A stretch of DNA of 56,284 nt from Mesorhizobium sp. 1M-11 (GTDB lineage: Bacteria > Pseudomonadota > Alphaproteobacteria > Rhizobiales > Rhizobiaceae). The stretch is from contig NZ_LJSD01000012.1 of assembly GCF_001303895.1 (NCBI RefSeq), forward strand, positions 1-56,284, read 5' to 3'. Positions 46,194 to 55,193 of this stretch are shown here, one piece after another. The notes under the pieces were generated by a model, which was not told the DNA's origin, ran no database searches, and worked only from the letters and a program-made list of their open reading frames with translations. The stretch's first letter is position 1; every line of letters starts with the position of its first letter. The position numbers were made by a program, and so were the translations under genes.

Positions 46194-47105
46194 CTACCCG
46201 ACCTCCCTGTCCGGCCAGGGATTGATCCCGTCGCGCAGCCACAACAGTGTGTCCAGCCAGAAGCCGGTGGCATGACGGTTGTGGAACAGGCTGAAATGGC
46301 CGACGGTCTCCTGGCCGAGATCGGCAGGTTCAAGCAGCACCTGCCTGCGCTGCGCGCTACGATAGCGGTCGAGCACGGCCCGGATCGCCGGCACGGTGGC
46401 AATCTCATCATCGGACATGGTGACGGCCAGGATCGGCCCCGTCATCGCATCGAAACGGCGCAAGATCGTGTCGTGCTCTTGCCCCGGATAATTGTCCTCC
46501 ACATGCGGCCGGCGAAAGGCCCATTCGTAAGCGACCCCGGCGGGTAGATCCTCCAGCCAGCCGAGCCGGCGGCCGGGGAAGTAGCCACACAATGCCGTCA
46601 GCGCCGGCATGGTGACATGCCATTTCAGATACAGGCGGCTGCGATGTGCCGGTGCGTAATGGCGCCAGCAGCCGAACTGCCCGCCGATGGAGAGCAGGCG
46701 GTGGATGACTGGCGCATGGGCGGCCAGTCCGGGCAAGGCGCCGCCGACGCTGTGGCCGACAACGCAGACGGGAGAGGAACCATCGCGTGCGAGCACCCAG
46801 GCCAGCACCGCCTCGAAATCCCTTTCGCCCCACTCACGCCAGCGATAGCCACAGCCACGCAAGCTTGCCGGGCGCGAGGCACCGATGCCGCGATAGTCGT
46901 AGGTGACGACATCGAAGCCATGTGCGGCGAGGAAGCGGGCATAGTGGTGATAATAGCGGGCAAGCACGCCCGTGGCGGAATTGATGATGACGGTGCCGGC
47001 GGCCGTGCCGCGGATACGAGGCCAGAAATGGCCGCCCAAGATAATGCCGTCGGTAGAGATGATCTCGATCGGCCGGGCTTCCTGGATCAGCGCGGAGACG
47101 GTCAT
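46194..47105 (-). CDS. Alpha/beta hydrolase
   Basis: A 303-residue serine hydrolase of the S33/YheT-like type. The nucleophile elbow is VVGHSVGGALPG (GHSVG, about 113-117), with DYRGIGAS (about 71-78) after the second strand and a probable catalytic His in VGHFSLFHNRH near the C-terminus. No signal peptide is present. The substrate is unknown. I chose the ATG at 47105 because GAGAGG precedes it. It is divergent from a TetR gene (91 bp apart), which is its likely regulator. Confidence 0.88.
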   Translation of the reverse strand: MTVSALIQEARPIEIISTDGIILGGHFWPRIRGTAAGTVIINSATGVLARYYHHYARFLAAHGFDVVTYDYRGIGASRPASLRGCGYRWREWGERDFEAVLAWVLARDGSSPVCVVGHSVGGALPGLAAHAPVIHRLLSIGGQFGCWRHYAPAHRSRLYLKWHVTMPALTALCGYFPGRRLGWLEDLPAGVAYEWAFRRPHVEDNYPGQEHDTILRRFDAMTGPILAVTMSDDEIATVPAIRAVLDRYRSAQRRQVLLEPADLGQETVGHFSLFHNRHATGFWLDTLLWLRDGINPWPDREVG

Positions 47106-47195
47106 GACGAGCCTCTCGTGGAGCACGAACACACGAGATTCCGCTTAGCGCAGATCGACTTGTTGTTACACTCACTAGTCGGTATACATAGACAT

Positions 47196-47783
47196 ATGAA
47201 ACCGACCGCGAACACGACCCGCGAACGCATCGTCGCCGCCGCTTCCAAACTGTTCTACGGCCAAGGCGTTCGCGCCGTGTCGGTCGATGCCGTCGCTGAA
47301 AAAGCGGGGCTTACCAAGCGCACGTTCTACTATCATTTCGCCAGCAAGGATGACCTGATCGCCGCCTATCTGGAGCGGCGCGACCAGCCCAATCTCGGCC
47401 TGTTCCGGCATTGGTTCATGGAAAGCGAGGGCGAGCTTGCCGACAAGGTCGACGCCATCTTCCAGACGCTCGGGCAAGCAGCCAGGCGTCCGGCCTGGAA
47501 GGGTTGCGGCTTCCTGCGGACCGCCGCCGAACTTGCCGACATGCCGGGCCATCCGGCGATCCGCATCGGCATTGCGCACAAGAAGCGTTTCGAAGACTGG
47601 CTGAAGACGATTTTCGAGGCCGATGGCATTCAAGAGGCCGAGCTGCTTGCGCGTCAGGTCCTGCTTCTGCTCGACGGCTCCTTCGCCACCGTGTTGCTCA
47701 ACCGCGACCCATCCTACATGGAAAGCGCTGGTACTGCCGCCGCCACGCTAGTCAGGGCCGCTCAAGCGCAACGTCCTCTCTAG
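47196..47783 (+). CDS. TetR family transcriptional regulator
   Basis: A 195-residue regulator with a canonical N-terminal helix-turn-helix (about 8-55, RERIVAAASKLFYGQGVRAVSVDAVAEKAGLTKRTFYYHFASKDDL) and a C-terminal ligand/dimer domain (GCGFLRTAAEL near 105). No purine-rich ribosome site is visible before the ATG at 47196, so the transcript may be short-leadered or leaderless. It is divergent from the alpha/beta hydrolase gene. Confidence 0.9.
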   Translation: MKPTANTTRERIVAAASKLFYGQGVRAVSVDAVAEKAGLTKRTFYYHFASKDDLIAAYLERRDQPNLGLFRHWFMESEGELADKVDAIFQTLGQAARRPAWKGCGFLRTAAELADMPGHPAIRIGIAHKKRFEDWLKTIFEADGIQEAELLARQVLLLLDGSFATVLLNRDPSYMESAGTAAATLVRAAQAQRPL

Positions 47784-47910
47784 ACAAAAATCAATTGCAG
47801 CGCGATCAAATCCTATTGAGGATTGGCTCAGGATTTTTTGCTTGATCGTCTCCTGACATTTCGTCCACAAGCGCGCGGCGATCATCCGATCCGCCGTCGA
47901 AGAGGGGCTC

Positions 47911-49284
47911 ATGGCACGCGACACGACTGATTTCAGACCCATCGAGGGCATGGACGAACTCGTCGACTACCTTGCCAAGGGCAACAAACCACGCTCCGAG
48001 TGGCGCATCGGCACCGAACACGAGAAATTCCCCTTCTATGTCGACGGCCATGCGCCGGTACCTTATGGCGGCGACCGCGGCATCCGCTCGATCCTGGAAG
48101 GCATGCAGGACAAGCTCGGCTGGGATCCGATCCTGGACGAAGGCCGCATCATCGGCCTGGTCGAGCCGACCGGCCAGGGCGCGATTTCGCTGGAGCCCGG
48201 CGGGCAGTTCGAACTCTCCGGCGCGCCGCTGGAATCGATCCACCAGACCTGTCGCGAAGGCAACGCCCATCTGGCGCAGGTGCGCGAGATCGCAGAACCG
48301 CTCGGCATCCGTTTCCTCGGCCTTGGCGGCAGCCCGAAATGGACGCTGGCCGAAACGCCGAAAATGCCGAAGTCGCGTTATGAGATCATGACACGCTACA
48401 TGCCCAAGGTCGGTTCCAAGGGCCTCGACATGATGTACCGCACCTGCACGATTCAGGTGAACCTCGACTTCGAGAGCGAGGCGGACATGCGCCGCAAGAT
48501 GCAGGTTTCGCTGAAGCTGCAGCCGCTTTCCACCGCATTGTTCGCCAATTCACCCTTCACCGAGGGCCGTCCGAATGGCCTGCAGAGCTGGCGCGGCGAC
48601 ATCTGGCGCGATACCGACAACCAGCGCTCCGGCCTGCTCGAATTCTGCTTCTCGCCGGAATTCGGCTTTGCCGACTATGTCGAATGGGCGCTCGACGTGC
48701 CGATGTATTTCGTCATCCGCGATGGCCGCTACCACGACATGACACACATCACCTTCCGCCAGTTCATGGACGGTGCGGCACGCAACGAGGTGCCGGACGG
48801 CCTGCCCACGATGGGCGACTGGGCAAACCACCTGTCGACGCTGTTCCCCGATGTGCGCCTCAAACGTTTCCTGGAAATGCGCGGCGCCGATGGCGGCCCG
48901 TGGCGGCGTATCTGCGCACTGCCGGCCTTCTGGGTCGGCCTGCTCTATGACGAGGCAGCCCTCGACGCAGCCGAGGCGCTGACGCGCGACTGGAGCTACG
49001 AGGAAGTCAGGGCGATGCGCGATGCCGTGCCGGAAAAAGGCATCGGCGCGCCGTTCCGTTCGACCACGCTGCGGGACGTCGCCCGCGAAGTGCTGGCGCT
49101 GTCGCGCCTGGGCCTGAAGAACCGCAACAAGCTGAACCGCGACGGCTTCGACGAAACCTCGTTCCTGTCGACGCTGGACGAGGTGGTGGCGCGCGGTACG
49201 ACCAGCGCCGAAGAGATGCTGGCCGCCTACCACACGCGCTGGGGCGACTCGATCGAGCCGGTGTTCCTGGAGTACGCGTATTAA
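47911..49284 (+). CDS. gshA: Glutamate-cysteine ligase, plant/alphaproteobacterial type
   Basis: Makes gamma-glutamylcysteine from glutamate, cysteine and ATP, the first step of glutathione synthesis. The 457-residue GCS2-family protein shows EWRIGTEHEKFPF (about 30-42), EPTGQGAISLEPGGQFELSGAP (about 85-106), MMYRTCTIQVNLDFESEADM (about 173) and the C-terminal LNRDGFDETSFL. GAGGGG precedes the ATG at 47911. It ends 76 bp from a convergent AraC-type gene. Glutathione may link functionally with the GFA proteins nearby. Confidence 0.95.
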   Translation: MARDTTDFRPIEGMDELVDYLAKGNKPRSEWRIGTEHEKFPFYVDGHAPVPYGGDRGIRSILEGMQDKLGWDPILDEGRIIGLVEPTGQGAISLEPGGQFELSGAPLESIHQTCREGNAHLAQVREIAEPLGIRFLGLGGSPKWTLAETPKMPKSRYEIMTRYMPKVGSKGLDMMYRTCTIQVNLDFESEADMRRKMQVSLKLQPLSTALFANSPFTEGRPNGLQSWRGDIWRDTDNQRSGLLEFCFSPEFGFADYVEWALDVPMYFVIRDGRYHDMTHITFRQFMDGAARNEVPDGLPTMGDWANHLSTLFPDVRLKRFLEMRGADGGPWRRICALPAFWVGLLYDEAALDAAEALTRDWSYEEVRAMRDAVPEKGIGAPFRSTTLRDVAREVLALSRLGLKNRNKLNRDGFDETSFLSTLDEVVARGTTSAEEMLAAYHTRWGDSIEPVFLEYAY

Positions 49285-49360
49285 ACTGTAGGCCCCTGTC
49301 TCCGTCTGGAAGCAGGGCAATCGCGTGCGGCCGGTCCGACCGCATGCTCCACTCCATCGA

Positions 49361-50203
49361 TCACTTGATCGGAATCCAGATTTCGACCTCACCGAAGCCG
49401 GTGCCGGCGTCGAAACGCCCGTCATAACGCTCGAAGTCGGGCGCACACGCCACCTCAAGACCCGATTCCGGCAGGGATTTGTTCCAAATCGTATAGACGG
49501 TGCTGCGTATCGCGGAGATATGTCCCCGGTGCGTAAACACTGCGTATCGACGGGCGGGAATTCGAATGCGGCTCAACTCCGCGGGGATGGCCGAGAAGTC
49601 ACGGACTTCCACGCCGCAGATGTATTCGAAATTGCCCGCATCGTCGCCGTTGCAGCAAACGCCGTAGCACGTCCATCCGACCTGCCCGGGAATACTGCCG
49701 ATGGAGGGACCGAAACGCTGCCACTGCGCCGGAATGCCCTCATTGGTCTCAAAAGTATAGCGTTCGCCAAGGCCGGCAATCAGCAAGGTCTGACCATCCT
49801 CGATGCGAGGAGCTTCCAATTCGACGAGAAGACTATGATCCATCCTGATCGGCTCCAAAAGTTTCAGGTTTTCGAGATGGCCTTGTGCGCGCACCTGCTC
49901 GGGCGTGAGGCCGAAATGGTTGCGGAAGGCCCTGGAGAAAGCCTCATGCGAGCCGTAGCCGGCATCCAGCGCCACGGCCAGAATGTCCGGCGCGCCGCCC
50001 GAGAGCGCGCGGGCAGCCTCGGCTAGGCGGCGGTTGCGCAGATATCCCATCACGGTGTGGCCGGTTGCGGCCCCGAAGACTCGCGACAGGTGAAAGCGCG
50101 AGACGCCACTCGCCTCCGCGACCTCCGCCAACGAAATCGCTTGCGCGAAACGATGCTCGATGAGCCATAGGGCTTTCCCTACAGGATCCATGCGCTCTCC
50201 CAT
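49361..50203 (-). CDS. AraC family regulator with C-terminal GyrI-like domain
   Basis: A 280-residue protein of the Rob/SoxS-like layout. The two-helix-turn-helix AraC domain spans about 10-105 (ALWLIEHRFAQAISLAEVAEASGVSRFHLSRVFG ... LAVALDAGYGSHEAFSRAFRNHFGLTPEQVRAQ). A GyrI-like small-molecule-binding domain follows at about 125-280 (IPARRYAVFTHRGHISAIRSTVYTIWNKSLPESG ... DFERYDGRFD). I chose the ATG at 50203, preceded by AAGG; the frame opens at 50329. It probably senses a hydrophobic compound; the target genes are unknown. Confidence 0.9.
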   Translation of the reverse strand: MGERMDPVGKALWLIEHRFAQAISLAEVAEASGVSRFHLSRVFGAATGHTVMGYLRNRRLAEAARALSGGAPDILAVALDAGYGSHEAFSRAFRNHFGLTPEQVRAQGHLENLKLLEPIRMDHSLLVELEAPRIEDGQTLLIAGLGERYTFETNEGIPAQWQRFGPSIGSIPGQVGWTCYGVCCNGDDAGNFEYICGVEVRDFSAIPAELSRIRIPARRYAVFTHRGHISAIRSTVYTIWNKSLPESGLEVACAPDFERYDGRFDAGTGFGEVEIWIPIK

Positions 50204-50398
50204 GAAGACCTTTTCCTTATGGCCGATTCCAGACGCAGCCATTTGATCGCCGTTGCTCAGGCACATCCTTAAATCTGATGCCGGGACTAGAGTGCTGAGA
50301 TCACCGTCTCCTCCGCAAGAGGAAGCCAATTGCCCACTTCAATCCTCTCAGGAAAGGCACTACGCTCCCCCAAAAGGCGATGCGCTGCGGAGGAGACG

Positions 50399-51310
50399 AT
50401 GCTGAACCTGTTCGATATGCTGAACCAGTCCCAGAACGGCAACGGCATGGAGGCGCTGGCGCGCCAGTTCAACCTGAACCAGCAGCAGACGCAGGCTGCG
50501 GTCGAAGCGCTGCTGCCGGCCTTCAGCCAGGGCCTGAAGCGCAACACGGCCGACCCTTATGGCGTCGGCACCTTCATGAATGCGATGGCCAGCGGCCAGT
50601 ATGGCCAGTATTTCGACAATGCCACGCAGGCCTTTTCACCGCAGGGCGTGCAGCAGGGCAACGACGTGCTCGGCCAGCTGTTCGGTTCCAAGGACCTGTC
50701 GCGAGCCGTCGCCGCGCAGGCCGCGCAGGCCAGCGGCGTCGGCCAGCAGGTGCTGCAACAGATGCTGCCCGTGCTGGCCTCGATGGTGATGGGCGGGCTG
50801 TTCAAGCAGACCACCAACCAGATGCAGGGAGCCGGCGGCTTCGGGGGCGGCAACAATCCGCTCGGCCAGATCATCGAGGAGATGATGCGGCAGGGCGGCG
50901 GCATGATGGGCGGGCAGCCGCAACAGCGCCAGGCGCCGCAAGGCCAGAACCCATTCGGCAACAACCCGCTGGGCGACAATCCGCTTGGCAAGGTGCTGCA
51001 GGACATGTTCGGCGGCGGCGCGCAGCAACAGGCGCCGCAACCGCAACAGCAGCCGCAAAACCCCTTCGGCGACAACAATCCCTGGGGCAAGATCCTGCAG
51101 GACATGCTGGGCGGCGCACAGCAGGCGCCGGATCCCGGCCCGCAACGCCGCGCTCCGGAACCCGCGCCGAATCCGAGCGGACAGGCGCGCAACCCCTATG
51201 ACGATATTTTCGGCAAGATGTTCGAGACCGGCCGCCAGCAGCGCGACGACTATCAGCAGGGCGTGGAAAGCATCTTCGACCAGTTCCTGAAAGGCATGGA
51301 CCGACGGTAG
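50399..51310 (+). CDS. YidB-like/DUF937 protein with a Gln/Asn/Pro-rich repetitive tail
   Basis: A 303-residue protein. The N-terminal globular part (about 1-150, MLNLFDMLNQSQNGNGMEALARQFNLNQQQTQAAVEALLPAF) matches DUF937. The second half is low complexity, rich in Gln, Asn, Gly and Pro. It contains two similar units: NPLGKVLQDMFGGG (about 197-210) and NPWGKILQDMLGGA (about 233-246), plus NPYDDIFGKMFE. No signal or membrane segment is present. GGAGGAG precedes the ATG. Function is unknown; repeats of this type suggest a binding or assembly role. Confidence 0.82.
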   Translation: MLNLFDMLNQSQNGNGMEALARQFNLNQQQTQAAVEALLPAFSQGLKRNTADPYGVGTFMNAMASGQYGQYFDNATQAFSPQGVQQGNDVLGQLFGSKDLSRAVAAQAAQASGVGQQVLQQMLPVLASMVMGGLFKQTTNQMQGAGGFGGGNNPLGQIIEEMMRQGGGMMGGQPQQRQAPQGQNPFGNNPLGDNPLGKVLQDMFGGGAQQQAPQPQQQPQNPFGDNNPWGKILQDMLGGAQQAPDPGPQRRAPEPAPNPSGQARNPYDDIFGKMFETGRQQRDDYQQGVESIFDQFLKGMDRR

Positions 51311-51468
51311 GCGAAAGCACTGGCGCTGCCCTGCCCGCAAGGAGGCGATAGCAGCGCCAAGTCTCGACGCCTGTGAATTGATCTCACAAATCTTTTGCCT
51401 GCTGCCACTCTGTTTCACGAAACGACGGACCTCTATCTAGCCGCCATTGGCAGATGGAGACTCCTAAG

Positions 51469-52503
51469 ATGGAATATCGCAACCTCGGCAAATCGGGTCT
51501 GAAAGTGCCCGCCCTTTCCTTCGGCGCAGGCACGTTTGCCGGTTCGGGGCCACTGTTCAGTGCTTGGGGCAATACCGGCGTCGAGGAAGCCCGCCGGCTG
51601 GTGGACATCTGCCTGGAGGCCGGCGTCAATCTGTTCGACACCGCCGACGTCTATTCCGATGGTGCATCGGAGACGGTGCTCGGCGAGGCGATCAAGGGCC
51701 GGCGCAACGACGTGCTGATTTCGACCAAGGCCAGCCTGCCGCTGGGCGACGGGCCGAACCAGTGGGGATCGTCGCGCAGCCGGCTGATCGACGCGGTGGA
51801 CGCCGCCCTCGGCCGGCTCGGCACCGACCATATCGACATCTTCCAGTTGCACGCCTTCGACGCACACACGCCGATCGAGGAAGTGCTGTCCACGCTCGAC
51901 GGCCTCGTGCGTGCCGGCAAGCTGCGTTACATCGGCGTCTCCAACTTCTCCGGCTGGCAGATCATGAAATCGCTGGCAACGGCGGACCGGCACGGCTGGT
52001 CGCGCTATGTCGCCAACCAGGTCTATTACTCGCTGGTCGGCCGCGACTATGAGTGGGACCTGATGCCGCTTGGCCAGGACCAGGGCCTGGGTGCACTGGT
52101 GTGGAGCCCGCTCGGGTGGGGCCGCCTAACCGGCAAGATCAGCCGCAATGCGCCGGTCCCTGCCGGCAGCCGGTTGCATGAGACCGCCAGCTTCGGCCCG
52201 CCGGTGGAGGACGAACACCTCTATCGCGTCGTCGATGCGCTGCAGGATGTGGCCAAGGAAACCGGCAAAAGCGTGCCGCAGATCGCCATCAACTGGCTGC
52301 TGCAGCGGCCGACGGTGTCATCCGTCATCATCGGCGCGCGCAACGAGGAGCAGTTGCGGCAGAACCTCGGTGCCGTCGGCTGGTCGCTGACGACCGAACA
52401 GGTCGCCAGGCTCGACGCGGCAAGCACTGTGACCGCACCCTACCCGCACTTCCCCTATCACCGGCAGGAAGGCTTCGCGCGCCTCAACCCGCCGGCGGTG
52501 TGA
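51469..52503 (+). CDS. Aldo/keto reductase
   Basis: A 344-residue NADPH-dependent oxidoreductase of the potassium-channel-beta/YghZ-like group. The catalytic residues are visible: Asp57 in FDTADVYSDG, Tyr62, Lys87 in STKASL and a His in IFQLHAFD (near 128). The NADPH-binding end is VSSVIIGARNEEQLRQN. The N-terminus MEYRNLGKSGLKVPALSFGAGTF fits the ATG at 51469, with GGAG upstream. The substrate is unknown. A GC-rich hairpin (52511-52534) follows the stop. Confidence 0.92.
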   Translation: MEYRNLGKSGLKVPALSFGAGTFAGSGPLFSAWGNTGVEEARRLVDICLEAGVNLFDTADVYSDGASETVLGEAIKGRRNDVLISTKASLPLGDGPNQWGSSRSRLIDAVDAALGRLGTDHIDIFQLHAFDAHTPIEEVLSTLDGLVRAGKLRYIGVSNFSGWQIMKSLATADRHGWSRYVANQVYYSLVGRDYEWDLMPLGQDQGLGALVWSPLGWGRLTGKISRNAPVPAGSRLHETASFGPPVEDEHLYRVVDALQDVAKETGKSVPQIAINWLLQRPTVSSVIIGARNEEQLRQNLGAVGWSLTTEQVARLDAASTVTAPYPHFPYHRQEGFARLNPPAV

Positions 52504-52510
52504 AAATTTC

Positions 52511-52534
52511 CTTCTCCCCGTTTGCGGGGTGAGA
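52511..52534 (+). terminator. Hairpin after the aldo/keto reductase gene
   Basis: CTCCCCG-TTTG-CGGGG-TGAG forms a GC-rich stem with one mismatch about 8 bp after the stop codon. No T-tract follows, so terminator function is tentative. It resembles the repeat hairpin at 46161-46183. Confidence 0.4.
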
Positions 52535-52560
52535 AAAGCTGCTTCGATGCAGCGCCTCCA

Positions 52561-52593
52561 AAAGAAAAAGCCCGGTCCGTGGGGGGACCGGGC
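52561..52593 (-). terminator. Rho-independent terminator of the DUF1127 gene
   Basis: On the minus strand GCCCGGTCC-CCCCAC-GGACCGGGC (stem 52593-52585 with 52578-52570) is followed directly by TTTTTCTTT. It lies about 100 bases after the DUF1127 stop. Confidence 0.85.
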
Positions 52594-52598
52594 GGTGC

Positions 52599-52642
52599 GC
52601 AGGTCCCGGCTGGGTCGAGCCGGAAGGGAGTGGGAAACCTGC
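52599..52642 (-). other. Structured 3' region of the DUF1127 transcript
   Basis: GCAGGT (52599-52604) / ACCTGC (52637-52642) encloses CCGGCT (52606-52611) / AGCCGG (52618-52623), giving a nested hairpin just before the terminator. It may be part of a 3' UTR-derived small RNA. Confidence 0.4.
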
Positions 52643-52696
52643 AGCAACCCTTGCTCTGCTGCGTCTCGCTGGAGGCCGGGACGCGAGCGGGAAAGA

Positions 52697-52966
52697 TCAA
52701 GCTGCCTTGCGGACGCGCTCGCTGGTGATCGAACGCAGCTTCACCGTCGGGTCCGAGCCGAAGGGCACGTCGATGGCAACAGAAAGGTCGGCGCGGGTCA
52801 GGCCGATATCGGCAAGCTCCGAATCCGACATTTCGCCGAGACGGTAGAAGGTGCGTCGGTTTTGCCAGGCGTGGAAAAAGCCGATCACTCGGTTGAACAC
52901 ACGCGTCGCAGCAGCCGGGGTCGCGGTGATGCGCGCACTCTCAGGGGCGAAATCATACGTGGTCAT
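52697..52966 (-). CDS. DUF1127 (YjiS-like) small protein
   Basis: An 89-residue protein. The DUF1127 core (FFHAWQNRRTFYRLGEMSDSELADIGLTRADL, about 30-62) is an Arg-rich amphipathic helix motif common in alphaproteobacteria. Related small proteins affect carbon/phosphate metabolism and RNA turnover. The longer N- and C-terminal extensions exceed the minimal 47-residue type. The gene has its own strong terminator. Confidence 0.9.
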   Translation of the reverse strand: MTTYDFAPESARITATPAAATRVFNRVIGFFHAWQNRRTFYRLGEMSDSELADIGLTRADLSVAIDVPFGSDPTVKLRSITSERVRKAA

Positions 52967-53102
52967 GGCTCTTCTCCTCGAAACCGCGCGCGACAGGGGT
53001 CACCGAAAATGGCGGCCCGCTGCCGTTTCACACGCGCTCATATGGACGATTGGATAAATGCCACATCGCGATTGATTAATCCAACGAATGTTTTTAATCT
53101 CT

Positions 53103-53120
53103 ATCATCAACTATGATGAT
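53103..53120. promoter_or_regulatory. Inverted repeat just upstream of the LysR gene
   Basis: ATCATCA-ACTA-TGATGAT is a perfect 7-bp inverted repeat ending 2 bases before the ATG at 53123. Position suggests autoregulation or a leader hairpin that would mask the start. Confidence 0.45.
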
Positions 53121-53122
53121 GG

Positions 53123-54088
53123 ATGGATGCCATGAAAGCGCCGCTCGATCTCGACCAGTTGCAAACCTTCATCTCGATCGCAGACACAGGATCCTTCACG
53201 CGCGCCGCCGAAGAAGTGCACCGCACGCAGTCGGCGGTGTCGATGCAGATGCGGCGGCTGGAGGAGCGCATCGGCAAGCCGCTGTTCGAAAAGGACGGCC
53301 GCTCCAACAAGCTGACCGAGGATGGCGATCGCCTTTTGTCCTATGCCCGCCGGCTGATCTATCTGAACCGCGAAACGCTTTCCGCCTTCGACGACAACCG
53401 GCTGGAAGGCACCATCCGCATCGGCACGCCGGACGATTATGCCGACCGCTTCCTGCCTGAGATCATGGCGCGCTTTGCCCGGTCCAACCCGCGTGTGGAA
53501 CTGACCGTCACCTGCGAACCGACGCCCGGCCTGGTGGAGCAGATCAAGCGCGGTCATCTCGACCTTGCGCTGGTCACCCACAACGACGCGCGCGGCCAGT
53601 CTGAGGTGGTGCGGCGCGAGCCACTGCTGTGGGTCACTTCGGCCAACCATGCCACCCATGAGGAAGAGGTGCTGCCCATGGCCTTCGGCCGGCCGAACTG
53701 CATCTGGCGCCGCGCCGCCTGCGATGTGCTGGACGAGATGCACCGCGACTACCGCATCCTGTTCTCATCCTTCTCGGCAACGGTCATCGCTGCCGCCGTG
53801 CTGTCAGGATTGGCGATCTCGGTGCTGCCGGAATGCGCGCTGCGGCCCGGCATGCGAGTGCTGGGCGAAGCCGACGGCTTCGGCCTGCTGCCGGATTGCC
53901 GCATCGGCCTGATGCGTGGCCAGACCAGCCGGCCTGAGATCGTCGAAGCGCTGGCGCGTCACATCGCCGAAAGCCTCGACAACATCTCGGTGCCGATGAA
54001 CGAGGAAGCCGGCAGCTTCGACTTCGCCTCGCTCGCCTTCACCAAGATGAAGCGCACCAAGCCCAGCCAGATCATGCCGGGCTGGTAA
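53123..54088 (+). CDS. LysR family transcriptional regulator
   Basis: A 321-residue regulator. The N-terminal helix-turn-helix spans about 8-65 (LDLDQLQTFISIADTGSFTRAAEEVHRTQSAVSMQMRRLEERIGKPLFEKDGR), followed by the LysR effector-binding domain (TIRIGTPDDYADRFLPEIMARF near 95). An unusual C-terminal tail (EEAGSFDFASLAFTKMKRTKPSQIMPGW) extends beyond the usual domain. The Met at 53132 is a possible alternative start. The next gene, an EamA transporter, is convergent. Confidence 0.92.
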   Translation: MDAMKAPLDLDQLQTFISIADTGSFTRAAEEVHRTQSAVSMQMRRLEERIGKPLFEKDGRSNKLTEDGDRLLSYARRLIYLNRETLSAFDDNRLEGTIRIGTPDDYADRFLPEIMARFARSNPRVELTVTCEPTPGLVEQIKRGHLDLALVTHNDARGQSEVVRREPLLWVTSANHATHEEEVLPMAFGRPNCIWRRAACDVLDEMHRDYRILFSSFSATVIAAAVLSGLAISVLPECALRPGMRVLGEADGFGLLPDCRIGLMRGQTSRPEIVEALARHIAESLDNISVPMNEEAGSFDFASLAFTKMKRTKPSQIMPGW

Positions 54089-54106
54089 GACAAGGGTGAT
54101 CGTGCT

Positions 54107-55054
54107 TTAGCGCCGGCCGCCGCGCACCACCAACACGTTGCCGATCGCGACCAGCGCCAGGCCGACGATGGCGAAGGCGGTCCACCTGTAGCCTTCGAGC
54201 ACTGTCGAGACCAGCAGCGCGAAGATCGGGAACATCACCGTGGCATAGCCGGCCCGCGCCGCACCAATACGGCCGAGCAGGGTGAGATAGGCGGCAAAAC
54301 CCATGATGGTGGAAACAACGGCCAGGAACAGCAGCGAACCAAAATAGGCCACCGTCGGCTCCACCGCGAAAGTGCGGCCCATCAGCAGGGCCAGGATCGC
54401 CGACCACAGCGTGCCATAGAACATGCCCCAGGCGTTCATCGAGACGAGCGGCAGGCCTTTGCGCATGCCGGCGGCCGAAATCACGTTGCCGATGCAGAAG
54501 CTGAGCGTGCCGGCCACGCAGAAGCCAAGGCCGACCAGCGTGCCGCCGCCGAGATCATGGCCGACAATCTCGGGCAGGAACATCAACGCGATGCCGCAGA
54601 AGCCGGTGAGCCCGCCGAGCAGGATGCGTGGCGACGGCTTTTCGCGCATGACGATGGCGCCAAGCATCATGTTCATGACCGAGGCCAGCGAAAAAACCAC
54701 CGACAGGAGCCCAGAGACCAGGTATCCGGCGCCGTAATAGAACAGCAGGAAATTGGACGAGAACATCAGCACGCCGAGTGCCACGAAGCGCATATGGTCG
54801 GCCAGGGTGAAGCGCAGCAGACCGCGCTTCAGCACCACCCAGCCGAACATCAGCACCGTGGCGATGGCGAACCGCCAGACGATGTTGACCTCGTTGGCCA
54901 CCGTGCCGACCTGGAACTCGATGGCATACCAGGACAGGCTCCAGGCGATGACGGTGAGCGCGTAGAGGCCGTAGTCGAGCGGCTCGAAGGGGCGCTCGCT
55001 GGCGCTGCGTGTAGCGGGCGCGGCTTCAGGCGGCCGGGATTGCTGCATGTTCAT
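54107..55054 (-). CDS. EamA/DMT-superfamily transporter
   Basis: A 315-residue integral membrane protein with ten predicted helices in two EamA repeats (about 28-155 and 175-310). The N-terminal 25 residues are polar and Pro/Ala-rich. It likely exports small metabolites such as amino acids, though the substrate cannot be told. It is convergent with the LysR gene and divergent from xseA, 139 bp upstream. Confidence 0.9.
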   Translation of the reverse strand: MNMQQSRPPEAAPATRSASERPFEPLDYGLYALTVIAWSLSWYAIEFQVGTVANEVNIVWRFAIATVLMFGWVVLKRGLLRFTLADHMRFVALGVLMFSSNFLLFYYGAGYLVSGLLSVVFSLASVMNMMLGAIVMREKPSPRILLGGLTGFCGIALMFLPEIVGHDLGGGTLVGLGFCVAGTLSFCIGNVISAAGMRKGLPLVSMNAWGMFYGTLWSAILALLMGRTFAVEPTVAYFGSLLFLAVVSTIMGFAAYLTLLGRIGAARAGYATVMFPIFALLVSTVLEGYRWTAFAIVGLALVAIGNVLVVRGGRR

Positions 55055-55193
55055 GGCGACGCCTTGATTTCAGGAATTGCGCGCATGGGTAGGCCTGCGG
55101 GCCGCGCACGTCCATCGCATTCGTGTGGTCCAGTGATGCCCAAGCCCTACGGAAGGACTTGACCCATCCCCCATCCAGCGCGCCAATCGGCGC

